Below are positions 26,484 through 35,071 of a stretch of DNA of 64,000 nucleotides, one piece after another. A program made the translations under genes and the position numbers. The stretch covers positions 1 through 64,000 of the forward strand of contig CAIZFH010000048.1 in NCBI GenBank assembly GCA_903932155.1, read 5' to 3'. This stretch comes from an uncultured Granulicella sp. (GTDB lineage: Bacteria; Acidobacteriota; Terriglobia; Terriglobales; Acidobacteriaceae). Position 1 is the first letter of the stretch, and each line of letters begins with the position of its first letter. Under the pieces are notes generated by a model. That model was not told where the DNA came from. It was given only the letters and a program-made list of their open reading frames with translations, and did not search any database.

Positions 26484-26512
26484 ATGCTAGCACCTGGGTT
26501 GGGGCGGTGCAA
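26484..26512 (-). promoter_or_regulatory. Candidate gap promoter
   Basis: On the minus strand TTGCAC (26512-26507) and TAGCAT (26489-26484) are separated by 17 bp. It would give a 5' leader of about 105 nt before gap. Found by eye only. Confidence 0.4.
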
Positions 26513-26686
26513 CGAATTGGCCTGCAAACACGCATGTTGTGTGATGGAAATCACAAGCAATATGCCAAATTGGATCGGAAATGGGAGCGTATCCACGTCG
26601 AGTGCCGCGTAGTTCCACATGGCGTGGCTGGTATTGCCGGAGTTGCAGCGTACCGGGGGTGGGGTGTCAGGGTGGATGCGGGTGAT

Positions 26687-26716
26687 TTGCCGCAGCCACT
26701 ACGCTCCTGTTATAAG
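26687..26716 (+). promoter_or_regulatory. Candidate promoter of the P-loop ATPase gene
   Basis: TTGCCG (26687-26692) and TATAAG (26711-26716) with 18 bp between them. The expected transcription start coincides with the ATG at 26724, so translation may be leaderless or begin at a later ATG. Confidence 0.4.
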
Positions 26717-26723
26717 CGTGTCT

Positions 26724-27593
26724 ATGCGCGACGTGCGCGATTGGATGCGCGACATCATGAAAAGACGTTCCAGACGTGGTCCGAACGAATCGGAGTCCAC
26801 GGGGAAGAGTGGGCAGGAACTGCCCTCGAATCAACAGGCTCCGCTACGGCCCGACTATCCCGAACCGTTGCCCGCAACCTCCGCCGAGCCGCCACAAAAG
26901 GGTGCAGCGGCGGAGCAGGCAGAGCAGGCTGAGAAGCCGGTTCGCCCGGGCCGTCCCCCTCGGACGCAGGTTTCACCTGTCGCGCCCGAAAAGACGATGG
27001 TGGTGGAGACACAGCCGGATTCACTGGGCACACCGCCGGAGGAGCAGACGGCTGTCTCTCCGAAGGAGCCGCGCGGCTATGTGGTGCTTGCTATCGGCCT
27101 GCCCGGATCGGGCAAGACGACGTGGTACAAGCGGCGCGGGGTCACGCCGCTATCGAGCGACCTGCTGCGCAGCCTGCTGTTTGACGACATCACCGAGCAG
27201 CGCTACCAGGGACTTGTCTTCTCCACACTGCGCAGTCTGCTGCGCGCGCGGCTGATCGCCAAGATGCCGTGGAACTACGTGGACGCCACCAACCTGAGCG
27301 CGCACGAGCGCAAGCAGTGGATCAAGATGGCCAAGAGCTTCGGTTACGAGGTGCAGGCGGTGTTCTTCGACGTGCCGCTGGCCGTGTGCCTGGAGCGGAA
27401 TGCCAAGCGCGACCGCCAGGTGAGCGACGAGGTGATGCACAAGATGGCCGAGCGGCTGAAGCCGCCCACCTTCAAGGAAGGCTTCGAGAAGATCACGGTT
27501 GTGCGCGTCAAGGGCCAGCCGGGTTCGTTGCCGGTAACCACCAGCGGCGGTGAAGAGTCGACCGCGGAGACGGCGCAGGCAGAGAACGAATAG
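26724..27593 (+). CDS. P-loop ATPase/kinase with disordered N-terminal half
   Basis: About 289 residues. The first 110 are rich in Pro, Gln, Glu and Ala and probably disordered. From residue 115 a polynucleotide-kinase-like domain follows: YVVLAIGLPGSGKTTW (Walker A), LSSDLLRSLLF, NYVDATNLSAHERKQW, VQAVFFDVPLAVCLERNAKRDRQV with the Arg-rich lid, and FKEGFEKITVV. This is the T4-Pnk/zeta-like arrangement, so it could phosphorylate a nucleic acid or small molecule. The start is uncertain: ATGs at 26724, 26745 and 26757. Confidence 0.75.
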   Translation: MRDVRDWMRDIMKRRSRRGPNESESTGKSGQELPSNQQAPLRPDYPEPLPATSAEPPQKGAAAEQAEQAEKPVRPGRPPRTQVSPVAPEKTMVVETQPDSLGTPPEEQTAVSPKEPRGYVVLAIGLPGSGKTTWYKRRGVTPLSSDLLRSLLFDDITEQRYQGLVFSTLRSLLRARLIAKMPWNYVDATNLSAHERKQWIKMAKSFGYEVQAVFFDVPLAVCLERNAKRDRQVSDEVMHKMAERLKPPTFKEGFEKITVVRVKGQPGSLPVTTSGGEESTAETAQAENE

Positions 27594-27633
27594 CCCTAGT
27601 TAGTCCACAGACTAACTGAACCAGATACAGCCA

Positions 27634-27659
27634 GCCCGGACGCGGTAACACGCCCGGGC
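27634..27659. terminator. Hairpin between convergent genes
   Basis: GCCCGG/CCGGGC arms with a 14-base loop followed by ATTTCT. Another perfect 7-bp hairpin, AGTTAGT/ACTAACT, is at 27598-27617. Both lie between the ATPase gene and the convergent beta-barrel gene. Confidence 0.5.
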
Positions 27660-27699
27660 ATTTCTGCGTCCCTGAAAGTGTGTGGAGTTGAAGAGATGC

Positions 27700-28302
27700 T
27701 TAGAAATGAAGCACGATGCCGGAATTGAAGGTGAAGAGTGAGATATTCGGGGTACCTGTGGTGCCGAGGATGTTCGTACCTGAGCCTCCGCCGATCTCCA
27801 GGAGGCGCAAGTCAAGAATGGGAGCAACCGGAACGTCGATGCCACCGAGTATCTCCCAGGCTGCATATTGATTGGTGAAGGTTCCACCGACGGTCTGGCT
27901 GGGATTAGTGGGGTTGGTGGAGAGGTTGAGGGTGCGGGTTGCCACATAACCGCCCGAGGCCTGAATGTAGGGCTTGAGATGAATGACAGGCGGATTGAAC
28001 GCAACCTTCAAACCGGCTAGCGCGGTATCTGAGCCTGCTGTACCGGGGCGTGTAGAGCCACGGAAATCGAATCCCAGCTTGACCGGGCCCATGGGGAGGA
28101 AGTTGAAGGTGAGCCCGCCGCCGATTCCGGAGGTCCAGAAGTTGGCGTACTGCTCCTGAGCGCCGGAACTGGTCAACGCCAAACCGGTCTGCACGTTTGA
28201 GAAATGGCTCGAGGAAGAGGTAGCGTAAATGGAAACGGCCTGGGCGCGGGCTGCAACGGCAGAGAGTAGGAAAAGGGCGGTAACAGCAATCTTCATTCGC
28301 AT
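27700..28302 (-). CDS. Outer-membrane beta-barrel-like protein
   Basis: 200 residues. A signal peptide (MRMKIAVTALFLLSAVAARAQA) precedes a sequence of alternating hydrophobic strands and Gly-rich turns (GIGGGLTFNFLPMGPVKLGFDFRG, KPYIQASGGYVATR). It ends in the outer-membrane signature Phe (SGIVLHF). This fits an eight-stranded porin-like or OmpA-like barrel. Function unknown. The upstream in-frame extension to 28488 has no start signal. Confidence 0.75.
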   Translation of the reverse strand: MRMKIAVTALFLLSAVAARAQAVSIYATSSSSHFSNVQTGLALTSSGAQEQYANFWTSGIGGGLTFNFLPMGPVKLGFDFRGSTRPGTAGSDTALAGLKVAFNPPVIHLKPYIQASGGYVATRTLNLSTNPTNPSQTVGGTFTNQYAAWEILGGIDVPVAPILDLRLLEIGGGSGTNILGTTGTPNISLFTFNSGIVLHF

Positions 28303-28569
28303 CGGTACCCTCCGTCTGGGTTCTGCATACAACACAAGAATACTCCGAGGCAGCTTGCTCCCGGTGTTGATGCAGTTGGATGCGCGGAGGAGATTTTGGG
28401 CTGCCAGGAGACTTCGCCTGATTTTTTGGACGGCATGGAGTGCAATGCGGCGTGCCCAATGCCCGATGCGCTGCCGGCAAAGCTGCAAGACACGTCCCTG
28501 CGCGATGTGCGGTGACCGCTATTACATCTGCGGGTTCCCATCGCGGTCAAAACAACATAATCTATCTAT

Positions 28570-29778
28570 ATGCCCAAGCTTTCGATTCGCGATCTGGATC
28601 TTGCCAATAAGCGCGTGCTCATCCGCGTCGACTTCAACGTCCCGCTGAAGGATGGCGCCATCACCGATGACACGCGCATCCGCGAGACGCTGCCTACCTT
28701 GGAGTACGCGTTGCGCCACAAGGCCAAAGTGATTCTGTGCTCACATCTGGGACGTCCCAAGGGCAAGCCGGTGGAGTCTATGAGCCTGCGCCCCGTCGTC
28801 ACGCGGCTGCGTGTGCTACTGGACCAGGTGTTCAGCGAGTCGGAGAATGTGGCGTTTTCTCCGGACTGCGTTGGCGAGATTGCCAAGGAGATGTCGCGCG
28901 AGTTGGAGTCTGGGCAGACGCTGCTGCTGGAGAACCTGCGCTTCCACAAGGAAGAAGAGGCCAACGATCCGGCCTTCGCCAAGCAGCTTGCGGAGTTGTG
29001 CGATGTGTACGTGAACGACGCGTTCGGCAGCGCGCATCGTGCCCACGCCTCCACTGAGGGCATTACCCACTTTGTGGCGCAATCGGCCGCAGGCCTGCTG
29101 ATGGAGAAGGAGCTGAACTTTCTGGGCAAGGTGTTGACCCAGCCGGACCGGCCCTTTGTGGCCATCATCGGCGGATCGAAGATATCGGGCAAGATCGATG
29201 TGATTGACAACCTGCTGGACAAGGCCGACACGCTGCTGATCGGCGGTGGCATGGCCTATACCTTCCTCAACGCGCTGGGCCAGAGCACAGGCAAGTCGCT
29301 GATCGAGGCGGACAAGATCGACGTCGCCAAGGCAGCGCTGGACAAGGCCAAGGCCAAGGGCGTCACGCTGCTGCTTCCCGTCGACCATGTGCTGGCCGAC
29401 AAGTTTGCCGCCAACGCCAAGACGCAGATATTCAGTGGCACAGGCGCGTTTCCCGCCGAGCTGATGGCGTTGGACATTGGCCCAGCGACGATCGATTTAT
29501 TTGCCAAGGAGATTGCCGAAGCACGCACCATTCTGTGGAACGGACCGATGGGCGTCTTCGAGCTTGCGCCGTTTGCGCATGGGACGAATGCGATTGCCGA
29601 GCTTGTGGCGGCCAACAACGACGCAACCAGCATCGTAGGTGGCGGAGACTCGGTTGCCGCGGTACACCAGGCTGGCGTCGCCGACAGGATCACCCACATC
29701 TCCACCGGCGGCGGCGCGAGCCTCGAGTTCCTGGAAGGCAAGACGTTGCCGGGTGTGGCCGCGCTCACCGACAAGTAA
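28570..29778 (+). CDS. pgk: Phosphoglycerate kinase
   Basis: 402 residues. It transfers the acyl-phosphate of 1,3-bisphosphoglycerate to ADP in glycolysis. Family blocks: KRVLIRVDFNVPL with the substrate-binding Asn/Asp, HLGRPKG, EN-rich LLLENLRFHKEEEAND, FGSAHRAHAST, VAIIGGSKISGKID, and the nucleotide-binding GGGDSVAAVHQAG. It is the first gene of pgk-larA-glycerate kinase-prfB. No Shine-Dalgarno is visible before the ATG. Confidence 0.97.
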   Translation: MPKLSIRDLDLANKRVLIRVDFNVPLKDGAITDDTRIRETLPTLEYALRHKAKVILCSHLGRPKGKPVESMSLRPVVTRLRVLLDQVFSESENVAFSPDCVGEIAKEMSRELESGQTLLLENLRFHKEEEANDPAFAKQLAELCDVYVNDAFGSAHRAHASTEGITHFVAQSAAGLLMEKELNFLGKVLTQPDRPFVAIIGGSKISGKIDVIDNLLDKADTLLIGGGMAYTFLNALGQSTGKSLIEADKIDVAKAALDKAKAKGVTLLLPVDHVLADKFAANAKTQIFSGTGAFPAELMALDIGPATIDLFAKEIAEARTILWNGPMGVFELAPFAHGTNAIAELVAANNDATSIVGGGDSVAAVHQAGVADRITHISTGGGASLEFLEGKTLPGVAALTDK

Positions 29779-29804
29779 TGCTTCGGATCCGGGAGCTGGC
29801 ACCT

Positions 29805-31076
29805 ATGCAAGCAGCGTTCGCCTTTGGCAAGACGGGTTTGACAGTCGCGCTTCCCGATGGGCCGCGTTACTCGGTGGTCGAGGGGCGTTCGGCTGGAGCG
29901 CTGGCGGATGCCTCAGCGGCGATTGACGCGGCGCTGGACCACCCCATTGGATCGAAGCCGCTGGTGGAGCTTGCGGCAGGCAAGCGCACGGCGGCCATCT
30001 CCGTTTGCGATATTACGCGGCCCGCACCCAACAACCTGACTCTGCCTCCGCTGCTGCAGCGGCTGCACGCAGCGGGCATTCCGGTGGACGGCATCACGAT
30101 CCTGATTGCGACTGGCCTGCACCGTTGCGCGACGGATGAAGAGATTCAATCGATAGTCGGGCCGGAGATTGCAGCGCGCTATCGTGTCGTCAACCACGAC
30201 GCGCGCGCGCTGGACGAGCATCGCTCCCTGGGTAAGACCGTAAACGGAACGCCCGTGTATATCGACCGCCGCTTTCTGGATGCGGAGCTGCATATCACGC
30301 TGGGCTTCATTGAGCCGCACTGGATGCTTGGTTTTTCCGGCGGACGCAAGCTGATTGCGCCGGGCCTGGCCGCGCAGCAGACGATTAAGGTGCTGCACTC
30401 GCCGCGCTTCATGCGCGAGCCGCTGGCCAACGAGGGCTTCGTCGAGCGCAACCCGCTGCACGCTGAACTGCTGGAGGTTGTGCGCATGGCGCGGCACGAC
30501 TTTCTGCTCGACGTTGCGCTGACCCAGCAGCGCGAGATTTGCGGCGTCTTTGCCGGCTCGCCGGAGCAGGCCCACGCCGCGGGAGTCGACTTCGTGCGGT
30601 CGTCCACAAGGACGCTGGTGCCTCAGTTTTTCGATGCGGCCATTGTGAGCGCCGCCGGACATCCGCTCGATCTTACGTTCTACCAATCGCTCAAGGGCTT
30701 CCACTCCGCGCACCATATTGTGAAGCCCGGCGGCAGGATTCTGTTGCTGTGTGAGTGCGCCGAGGGGATCGGCTCGCCGGAGTTTGCCGCGATGCTGCGC
30801 AGCTACGCAGGACCGCAGCAGTTCCTGAACCAGATTGCGAGCGCGCCGGTTGTGATCGACCAGTGGCAGTTGGAGAAGATCGCGTTGGCCGGACTGAGAA
30901 ACGAGATGTTCCTCTATACTCCCGGCGTCTTGCCGGAGCAGATCGGAGAGCTGGGCAAGCACTGCTTCACCGATGTGAACCAGGCAGTCACCGCGTTCTT
31001 CGATGGACAGCCGACAGGCGCGAGCATCGCGCTCATACCCGAAGGCCCTTACGCCTTCGCTGAAGTGGCCGAATGA
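29805..31076 (+). CDS. larA: LarA-family nickel-pincer-dependent 2-hydroxyacid racemase/epimerase
   Basis: About 423 residues. The DUF2088/LarA layout is clear: the catalytic-His strand ILIATGLHRCATDEEI, VVNHDARALDEH, HITLGFIEPHWMLGFSGGRKLIAPGLAAQQTI with the cofactor-anchoring Lys, and LHSPRFM. The enzymes use the nickel-pincer nucleotide; larB, larC and larE are not in the window. GGGAG lies upstream of ATG 29805; an ATG overlapping the pgk stop (29778) is an alternative. It overlaps the glycerate kinase gene by ATGA. The context suggests a short-chain 2-hydroxyacid such as glycerate. Confidence 0.82.
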   Translation: MQAAFAFGKTGLTVALPDGPRYSVVEGRSAGALADASAAIDAALDHPIGSKPLVELAAGKRTAAISVCDITRPAPNNLTLPPLLQRLHAAGIPVDGITILIATGLHRCATDEEIQSIVGPEIAARYRVVNHDARALDEHRSLGKTVNGTPVYIDRRFLDAELHITLGFIEPHWMLGFSGGRKLIAPGLAAQQTIKVLHSPRFMREPLANEGFVERNPLHAELLEVVRMARHDFLLDVALTQQREICGVFAGSPEQAHAAGVDFVRSSTRTLVPQFFDAAIVSAAGHPLDLTFYQSLKGFHSAHHIVKPGGRILLLCECAEGIGSPEFAAMLRSYAGPQQFLNQIASAPVVIDQWQLEKIALAGLRNEMFLYTPGVLPEQIGELGKHCFTDVNQAVTAFFDGQPTGASIALIPEGPYAFAEVAE

Positions 31077-32449
31077 GTACGGACGTGGCAAATCTGAAAG
31101 GCATTGCGCGCACGCTTTTTGAGCAGGCGCTTGCGGAGTGCAGCATAGAGCGTGCGTTCGAGCGCAAGCTGCGTGTGGTTGCCGATGCTGCGGGCACACG
31201 GTTGTTGGTGGAAGGCGGCGAAGCAATTGCGCTAGACCGCCTGCGCCGAGTGCGTGTCGTTGCTGTAGGTAAGGCTGCTGCGGCGATGCTACAGGCACTG
31301 CTTGCGCGGCTGCGGTTGCCGGGCTCGTGCGATCTACAAGGTGTGCTGATCGCGGTGGAACGGCCGGCGAATCTGCCATCGAGGATCAAGTATTTTTGCG
31401 GAGGACACCCGCTGCCGAATGAGGCATCGTTTGCCGGGGCGCGCGCCGCACTGGCGATACTGCACGCGCTGGGGAATGCATCGGGAAATAGCATCTCCGC
31501 AAACGATACCTTGTGCATCTTCCTACTGAGCGGCGGAGCTTCGGCGATGATGGAGTTGCCGCTGGACGAGGCAATTTCACTCGACGATACGATTGCGTTC
31601 CATCGCGCGCTGGTGCATAGCGGCACGTCCATCGTGGAGATGAACTGCGCGCGCAAACACTTCTCCGCGGTGAAAGGAGGACGGCTGGCGCTGGCTGCGG
31701 GCACGGCGCAGACGCTCTCGCTACTGGTCTCCGACGTGCCTCCGGCGCACCTGGATGCACTCGGCTCCGGGCCTACGGTGGGCGATACGACCAGCGTTGC
31801 GGAGTGCCGCGAGATTCTTGCGCGGTATGGTTTGATGGAGAAATTCCCTGTGCCGGTGCGGCGATTCTTTGCTTCGAAGGATTTGCCGGAGACGCCAAAA
31901 CCGAATGAATTGACCGCGCGCATCTGCAAGCTGGTGGATAGCGATGAGATGGCAGAGGCTGCGCGCAGTCATGCAGAGAGGCTCGGATTTTATGCGGTCA
32001 TCGACAATGCATGCGACGACTGGAGCTATGACGCTGCTGCGGATTACCTTCTTGACCGAATGCGCAAACTGCGCCACGAACATTCGCGCGTCTGTCTGAT
32101 CTCGGTGGGCGAGGTTACGGTCCGCGTGAATGAAGCTTCCGCGAGTGTGCGCGGCGGGCGGAATCAGCACTTCGCGCTTTACATGGCCACTCAGCTTCGC
32201 GCTGAGGATGGACCGATTGCCGTGCTCTCGACTGGGTCGGACGGCATCGACGGCAACAGCGACGCGGCAGGCTCGATTGTGGATGAACACACACTCGACG
32301 GGGAGAATCGTTGCGAGGCTGCGCTGCGCGCACTGGCGGAGTTTGATTCGTCTACTTGGCTGAGCGGGGTTGGAGCTACGGTTGTCACTGGGCCGACGGG
32401 ACACAATTTGCGCGACCTGCGGATTCTGCTTGCGGATACCGTAAACTAG
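31073..32449 (+). CDS. Glycerate 2-kinase (MOFRL/GckA type)
   Basis: 458 residues. The N-terminal DUF4147 region (ARTLFEQALAECSIERAFERKL, VAVGKAAAAMLQAL, LLSGGASAMMELP) and C-terminal MOFRL region (VCLISVGEVTVRV, GGRNQHFALYMA, STGSDGIDGNSDAAGSIVD) are both present. The enzyme phosphorylates D-glycerate to 2-phosphoglycerate, which enters lower glycolysis. It overlaps larA by ATGA and stops five bases before prfB, so these genes are one operon with pgk. Confidence 0.9.
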   Translation: MSTDVANLKGIARTLFEQALAECSIERAFERKLRVVADAAGTRLLVEGGEAIALDRLRRVRVVAVGKAAAAMLQALLARLRLPGSCDLQGVLIAVERPANLPSRIKYFCGGHPLPNEASFAGARAALAILHALGNASGNSISANDTLCIFLLSGGASAMMELPLDEAISLDDTIAFHRALVHSGTSIVEMNCARKHFSAVKGGRLALAAGTAQTLSLLVSDVPPAHLDALGSGPTVGDTTSVAECREILARYGLMEKFPVPVRRFFASKDLPETPKPNELTARICKLVDSDEMAEAARSHAERLGFYAVIDNACDDWSYDAAADYLLDRMRKLRHEHSRVCLISVGEVTVRVNEASASVRGGRNQHFALYMATQLRAEDGPIAVLSTGSDGIDGNSDAAGSIVDEHTLDGENRCEAALRALAEFDSSTWLSGVGATVVTGPTGHNLRDLRILLADTVN

Positions 32450-32453
32450 CAGC

Positions 32454-33588
32454 ATGATCGACGATCTGGAATACCGATACTCCCCGGTGCGCGAGCGGGT
32501 TCGCGAGCTGCGGGAGTATCTTTGACTCGGCGCGGCTGAAGCGCGAACTCACAGTCATTGAAGAGAAGATCGCCGACCCATCAGTGTGGGCGGATGGGGC
32601 GCGTTCGCAGCCGTTGATGCGCGAGCGCAAGCGGCTGGAGACGCTGCTGGCCGACGACGCCGAGTTGCTGCGACGGACAGACGACATTGAGGCGTACTTC
32701 GAGCTGGCGAAGGAAGGCGAGGCCACCGAGCCCGATCTTGAACGCGAGATTCCAGCGCTGGTGGAGTTCTCGGAAAAGCTGGAATCGAAGACGATGTTGT
32801 CGGGTGAGACCGATCCGCTGAACGCCATCGTCACGGTGCATCCCGGCGCGGGCGGCACGGAGAGCCAGGACTGGGCCGAGATGCTGATGCGCATGTACCT
32901 GCGCTGGGCGGAGCGGCAGGGCTTCCGCACCGAGATCCACGAGATTCAGGATGGCGACGAGGCGGGCATCAAGTCGGCCACCTTCACCATCACTGGCGAG
33001 TTCGCGTACGGCCTGCTCAGCGGCGAGTCGGGCGTGCATCGGCTGGTGCGCATCTCGCCGTTCGATTCCGCCAAGCGGAGGCATACGAGCTTCGCCAGCG
33101 TCTTTGTGAGCCCGGAGATTGACGACACGATTGTGATCGACCTCAAGGTGGAGGACCTGCGTATCGATACGTATCGGTCTGGCGGCAAGGGTGGGCAGCA
33201 TGTCAATACCACCGATTCCGCGGTGCGCATCACGCACATCCCCACCGGGCTGGTCACCGGCTGCCAGAACGAACGCTCGCAGCACAAGAACAAGGACCGC
33301 GCGATGAAGATGATGCGGTCGAAGCTGTATGAGTACGAGTTGGACAAGAAGAAGGCGGCCACGCGCAAGATTGAAGATTCGAAGCTGGAGATCGGCTTCG
33401 GCTCGCAGATTCGCAGCTATGTGTTGCAGCCCTATCGCATGGCGAAGGACCTGCGCACACGCGTGGAGGTGGGCGACGTGGACCGCGTGCTGGATGGCGA
33501 CCTGGAGCCGTTTATCCGCGGCTTTCTGAGGATGCGGCGCGAGGGGAATTTCCCGGCGGCGGTGGATGAGGGCGACGACACGGTTTAG
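32454..33588 (+). CDS. prfB: Peptide chain release factor 2, with programmed +1 frameshift
   Basis: Recognises UGA and UAA stop codons. The first 23 codons (32454-32522) end in CTT and are followed by an in-frame TGA at 32523. A GGGAG Shine-Dalgarno-like sequence sits three bases before CTT and a C follows TGA, the exact prfB autoregulatory slippery site. After shifting +1 at 32523, translation continues from GAC 32524 to 33588, giving about 377 residues with the GGQ motif (SGGKGGQHVNTTDSA). This is a regulated gene, not a broken one. Confidence 0.96.
32510..32526 (+). promoter_or_regulatory. prfB programmed frameshift site
   Basis: CGGGAGTATCTTTGAC: internal Shine-Dalgarno GGGAG, spacer TAT, slippery CTT, stop TGA and following C. 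Low RF2 levels slow termination at TGA and favour the +1 shift. Confidence 0.95.
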
Positions 33589-33618
33589 AGGCCGAGGCAT
33601 TTTATTCGCTGAGCGACA

Positions 33619-34044
33619 ATGACGGAGAGTGGGATGAACGAACCGGATGCGGTTGAAACGATGTTAGGCGAAGGCGAGGCGCGGACGATTGCGGTCGTCG
33701 GGCTGTCGGAGAATCCGGCGAAGCCCAGCCATTATGTTTCTGCATATATGCAGCAGCATGGGTACAAGATTTATCCGGTGAACCCGAGCATCGAGACTGT
33801 GCTTGGCGAGCGCAGTTATGCGTCGCTGGCGGAGTTGCCGGTGAAGCCGGACATAGTGAACGTGTTTCGTGTGCCATCGCAGATTCCGGCGATTGTGGAC
33901 GAGATGCTGGCGCTGGGGCTGAAGAACCTGTGGGTGCAGCTTGGGATTGTAAATATGGAGGCTGCGAAACGCGCAGAAGAGGGCGGAATCCGCGTGGTGA
34001 TGGACCGTTGCATTATGGTGGAACACCAGAGACGGCAGTTATGA
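33619..34044 (+). CDS. CoA-binding-domain protein (YccU-like)
   Basis: 141 residues. A Rossmann-like CoA-binding domain: TIAVVGLSENPAKPSHYVSAYMQQHGYKIYPVNPS near the N-terminus, then PDIVNVFRVPSQIPAIVDEML and LKNLWVQLGIVN. This is the short single-domain family typified by E. coli YccU, whose role is unknown. It follows prfB by 30 bp and could be read from the same message. The ATG at 33619 may be replaced by the one at 33634. Confidence 0.85.
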   Translation: MTESGMNEPDAVETMLGEGEARTIAVVGLSENPAKPSHYVSAYMQQHGYKIYPVNPSIETVLGERSYASLAELPVKPDIVNVFRVPSQIPAIVDEMLALGLKNLWVQLGIVNMEAAKRAEEGGIRVVMDRCIMVEHQRRQL

Positions 34045-34076
34045 GTTGCAGGTTGTGGCGCTGCCGGCCAATTTGG

Positions 34077-34919
34077 TTATGGGGCCTTGGTAAGGGCTTC
34101 CTGGTAGAGCATGTTGCCGACGGCTTTGTGGACGGCCATGGAGGGGTGGCCTTCGTGGTAAAAGAAGTGGGCATCCGGGTTGGCGCAGGGGGTGGTGTCT
34201 TCATGATGGATGTTGCGGCCGGCGCAAGGCGACTTGGTATCGTTGATACCGTACTTGGCGGAGTTGGTCATGACTTCGTCCATGAAGCCGCCCCAGTTTG
34301 ACATGGCGATGCGAATGCCGGGGTGCTTGGCCTTCTCTTCATCAGGAATTTTGGATAGGTCGGGGTTGAACTGCGTCCCGGCGGTGGCGAACTGAGGGAT
34401 CTTTGTGGGCAGCAGGGCGACCATAAAGCGGCGCGCTCCGATGTCGTATAGCTCGTCAATCTGAGACTCGATGTTGGTGCGGGTGTAGCCATCGGGCTTG
34501 CCGCGGTCGTTGAGGCCTCCGGCAAAGAAGAACATGGTGTTGTCGGAGTCGATCGTAGGGATGTCGTTGGTCTTGGTGAAGGCGACGAACTGATCGACCT
34601 GGTTCTTCATGCCGATGCCGAGCATCTCGCCGGTGGGATAGCGTCGGCCTGCGCCTGCTCCGCTACCCGCTCCGCTGATGGCGAAGTTGAGCCCTTTGCC
34701 CTTGCTGTTGGGATCGCCGTAGAAGGTGAAGGGCAGATGAAGCTGCTGTGCAAGGTAGGCGACGGCGGTGAGGCCGTTGGTGTCGAGGTAGCCTGAGCCT
34801 GAGTCGGAGTAACTGTCGCCGAAGACGTAGAGCATAGTGTAGGGCGGCACTTTGTTCTGCGCCCTGAGGGTAGTAACGGTGAGGAACAGGGTTGCGGCGG
34901 TCAGAAAAAGGAGCTTCAT
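34077..34919 (-). CDS. Secreted SGNH/GDSL-type hydrolase
   Basis: 280 residues with a signal peptide (MKLLFLTAATLFLTVTTLRA). SGNH blocks: FGDSYSDSG with nucleophile Ser36, Gly in the NFAISGAGSG block, GGLND (block III Asn), and HEGHPSMAVHK with the catalytic His near the C-terminus. The CAG...PCANPDAHFFYHE region matches the thermolabile-haemolysin/outer-membrane-esterase style of GDSL enzymes. It would hydrolyse esters outside the cell. GGAGGGACCGAG precedes the start. Confidence 0.85.
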   Translation of the reverse strand: MKLLFLTAATLFLTVTTLRAQNKVPPYTMLYVFGDSYSDSGSGYLDTNGLTAVAYLAQQLHLPFTFYGDPNSKGKGLNFAISGAGSGAGAGRRYPTGEMLGIGMKNQVDQFVAFTKTNDIPTIDSDNTMFFFAGGLNDRGKPDGYTRTNIESQIDELYDIGARRFMVALLPTKIPQFATAGTQFNPDLSKIPDEEKAKHPGIRIAMSNWGGFMDEVMTNSAKYGINDTKSPCAGRNIHHEDTTPCANPDAHFFYHEGHPSMAVHKAVGNMLYQEALTKAP

Positions 34920-35071
34920 CTCGGTCCCTCCAGGGCAGGTATAAATCTTCGTGGCGGCAGCTGCGGATGTCAACTCCAAGGGTCGCAACGACTGAGAAGA
35001 CGGCGATCAGGTTGGAATGATTGGAGGCGAACTCGATCCACAAGCGAGGGTGAAGAAATACAATCATACCT

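Larger units (their letters stand above)
26371..26723. other. Intergenic region with divergent promoters
   Basis: 353 bp between gap and the ATPase gene. It holds the candidate gap promoter and the candidate promoter of the ATPase gene listed separately. No RNA gene or conserved small frame was recognised. Confidence 0.5.

Noticed and set aside
32523-32525. In-frame TGA suggesting prfB is a pseudogene
   Set aside because: The surrounding bases form the canonical RF2 frameshift signal and the downstream frame is a complete RF2 with GGQ.
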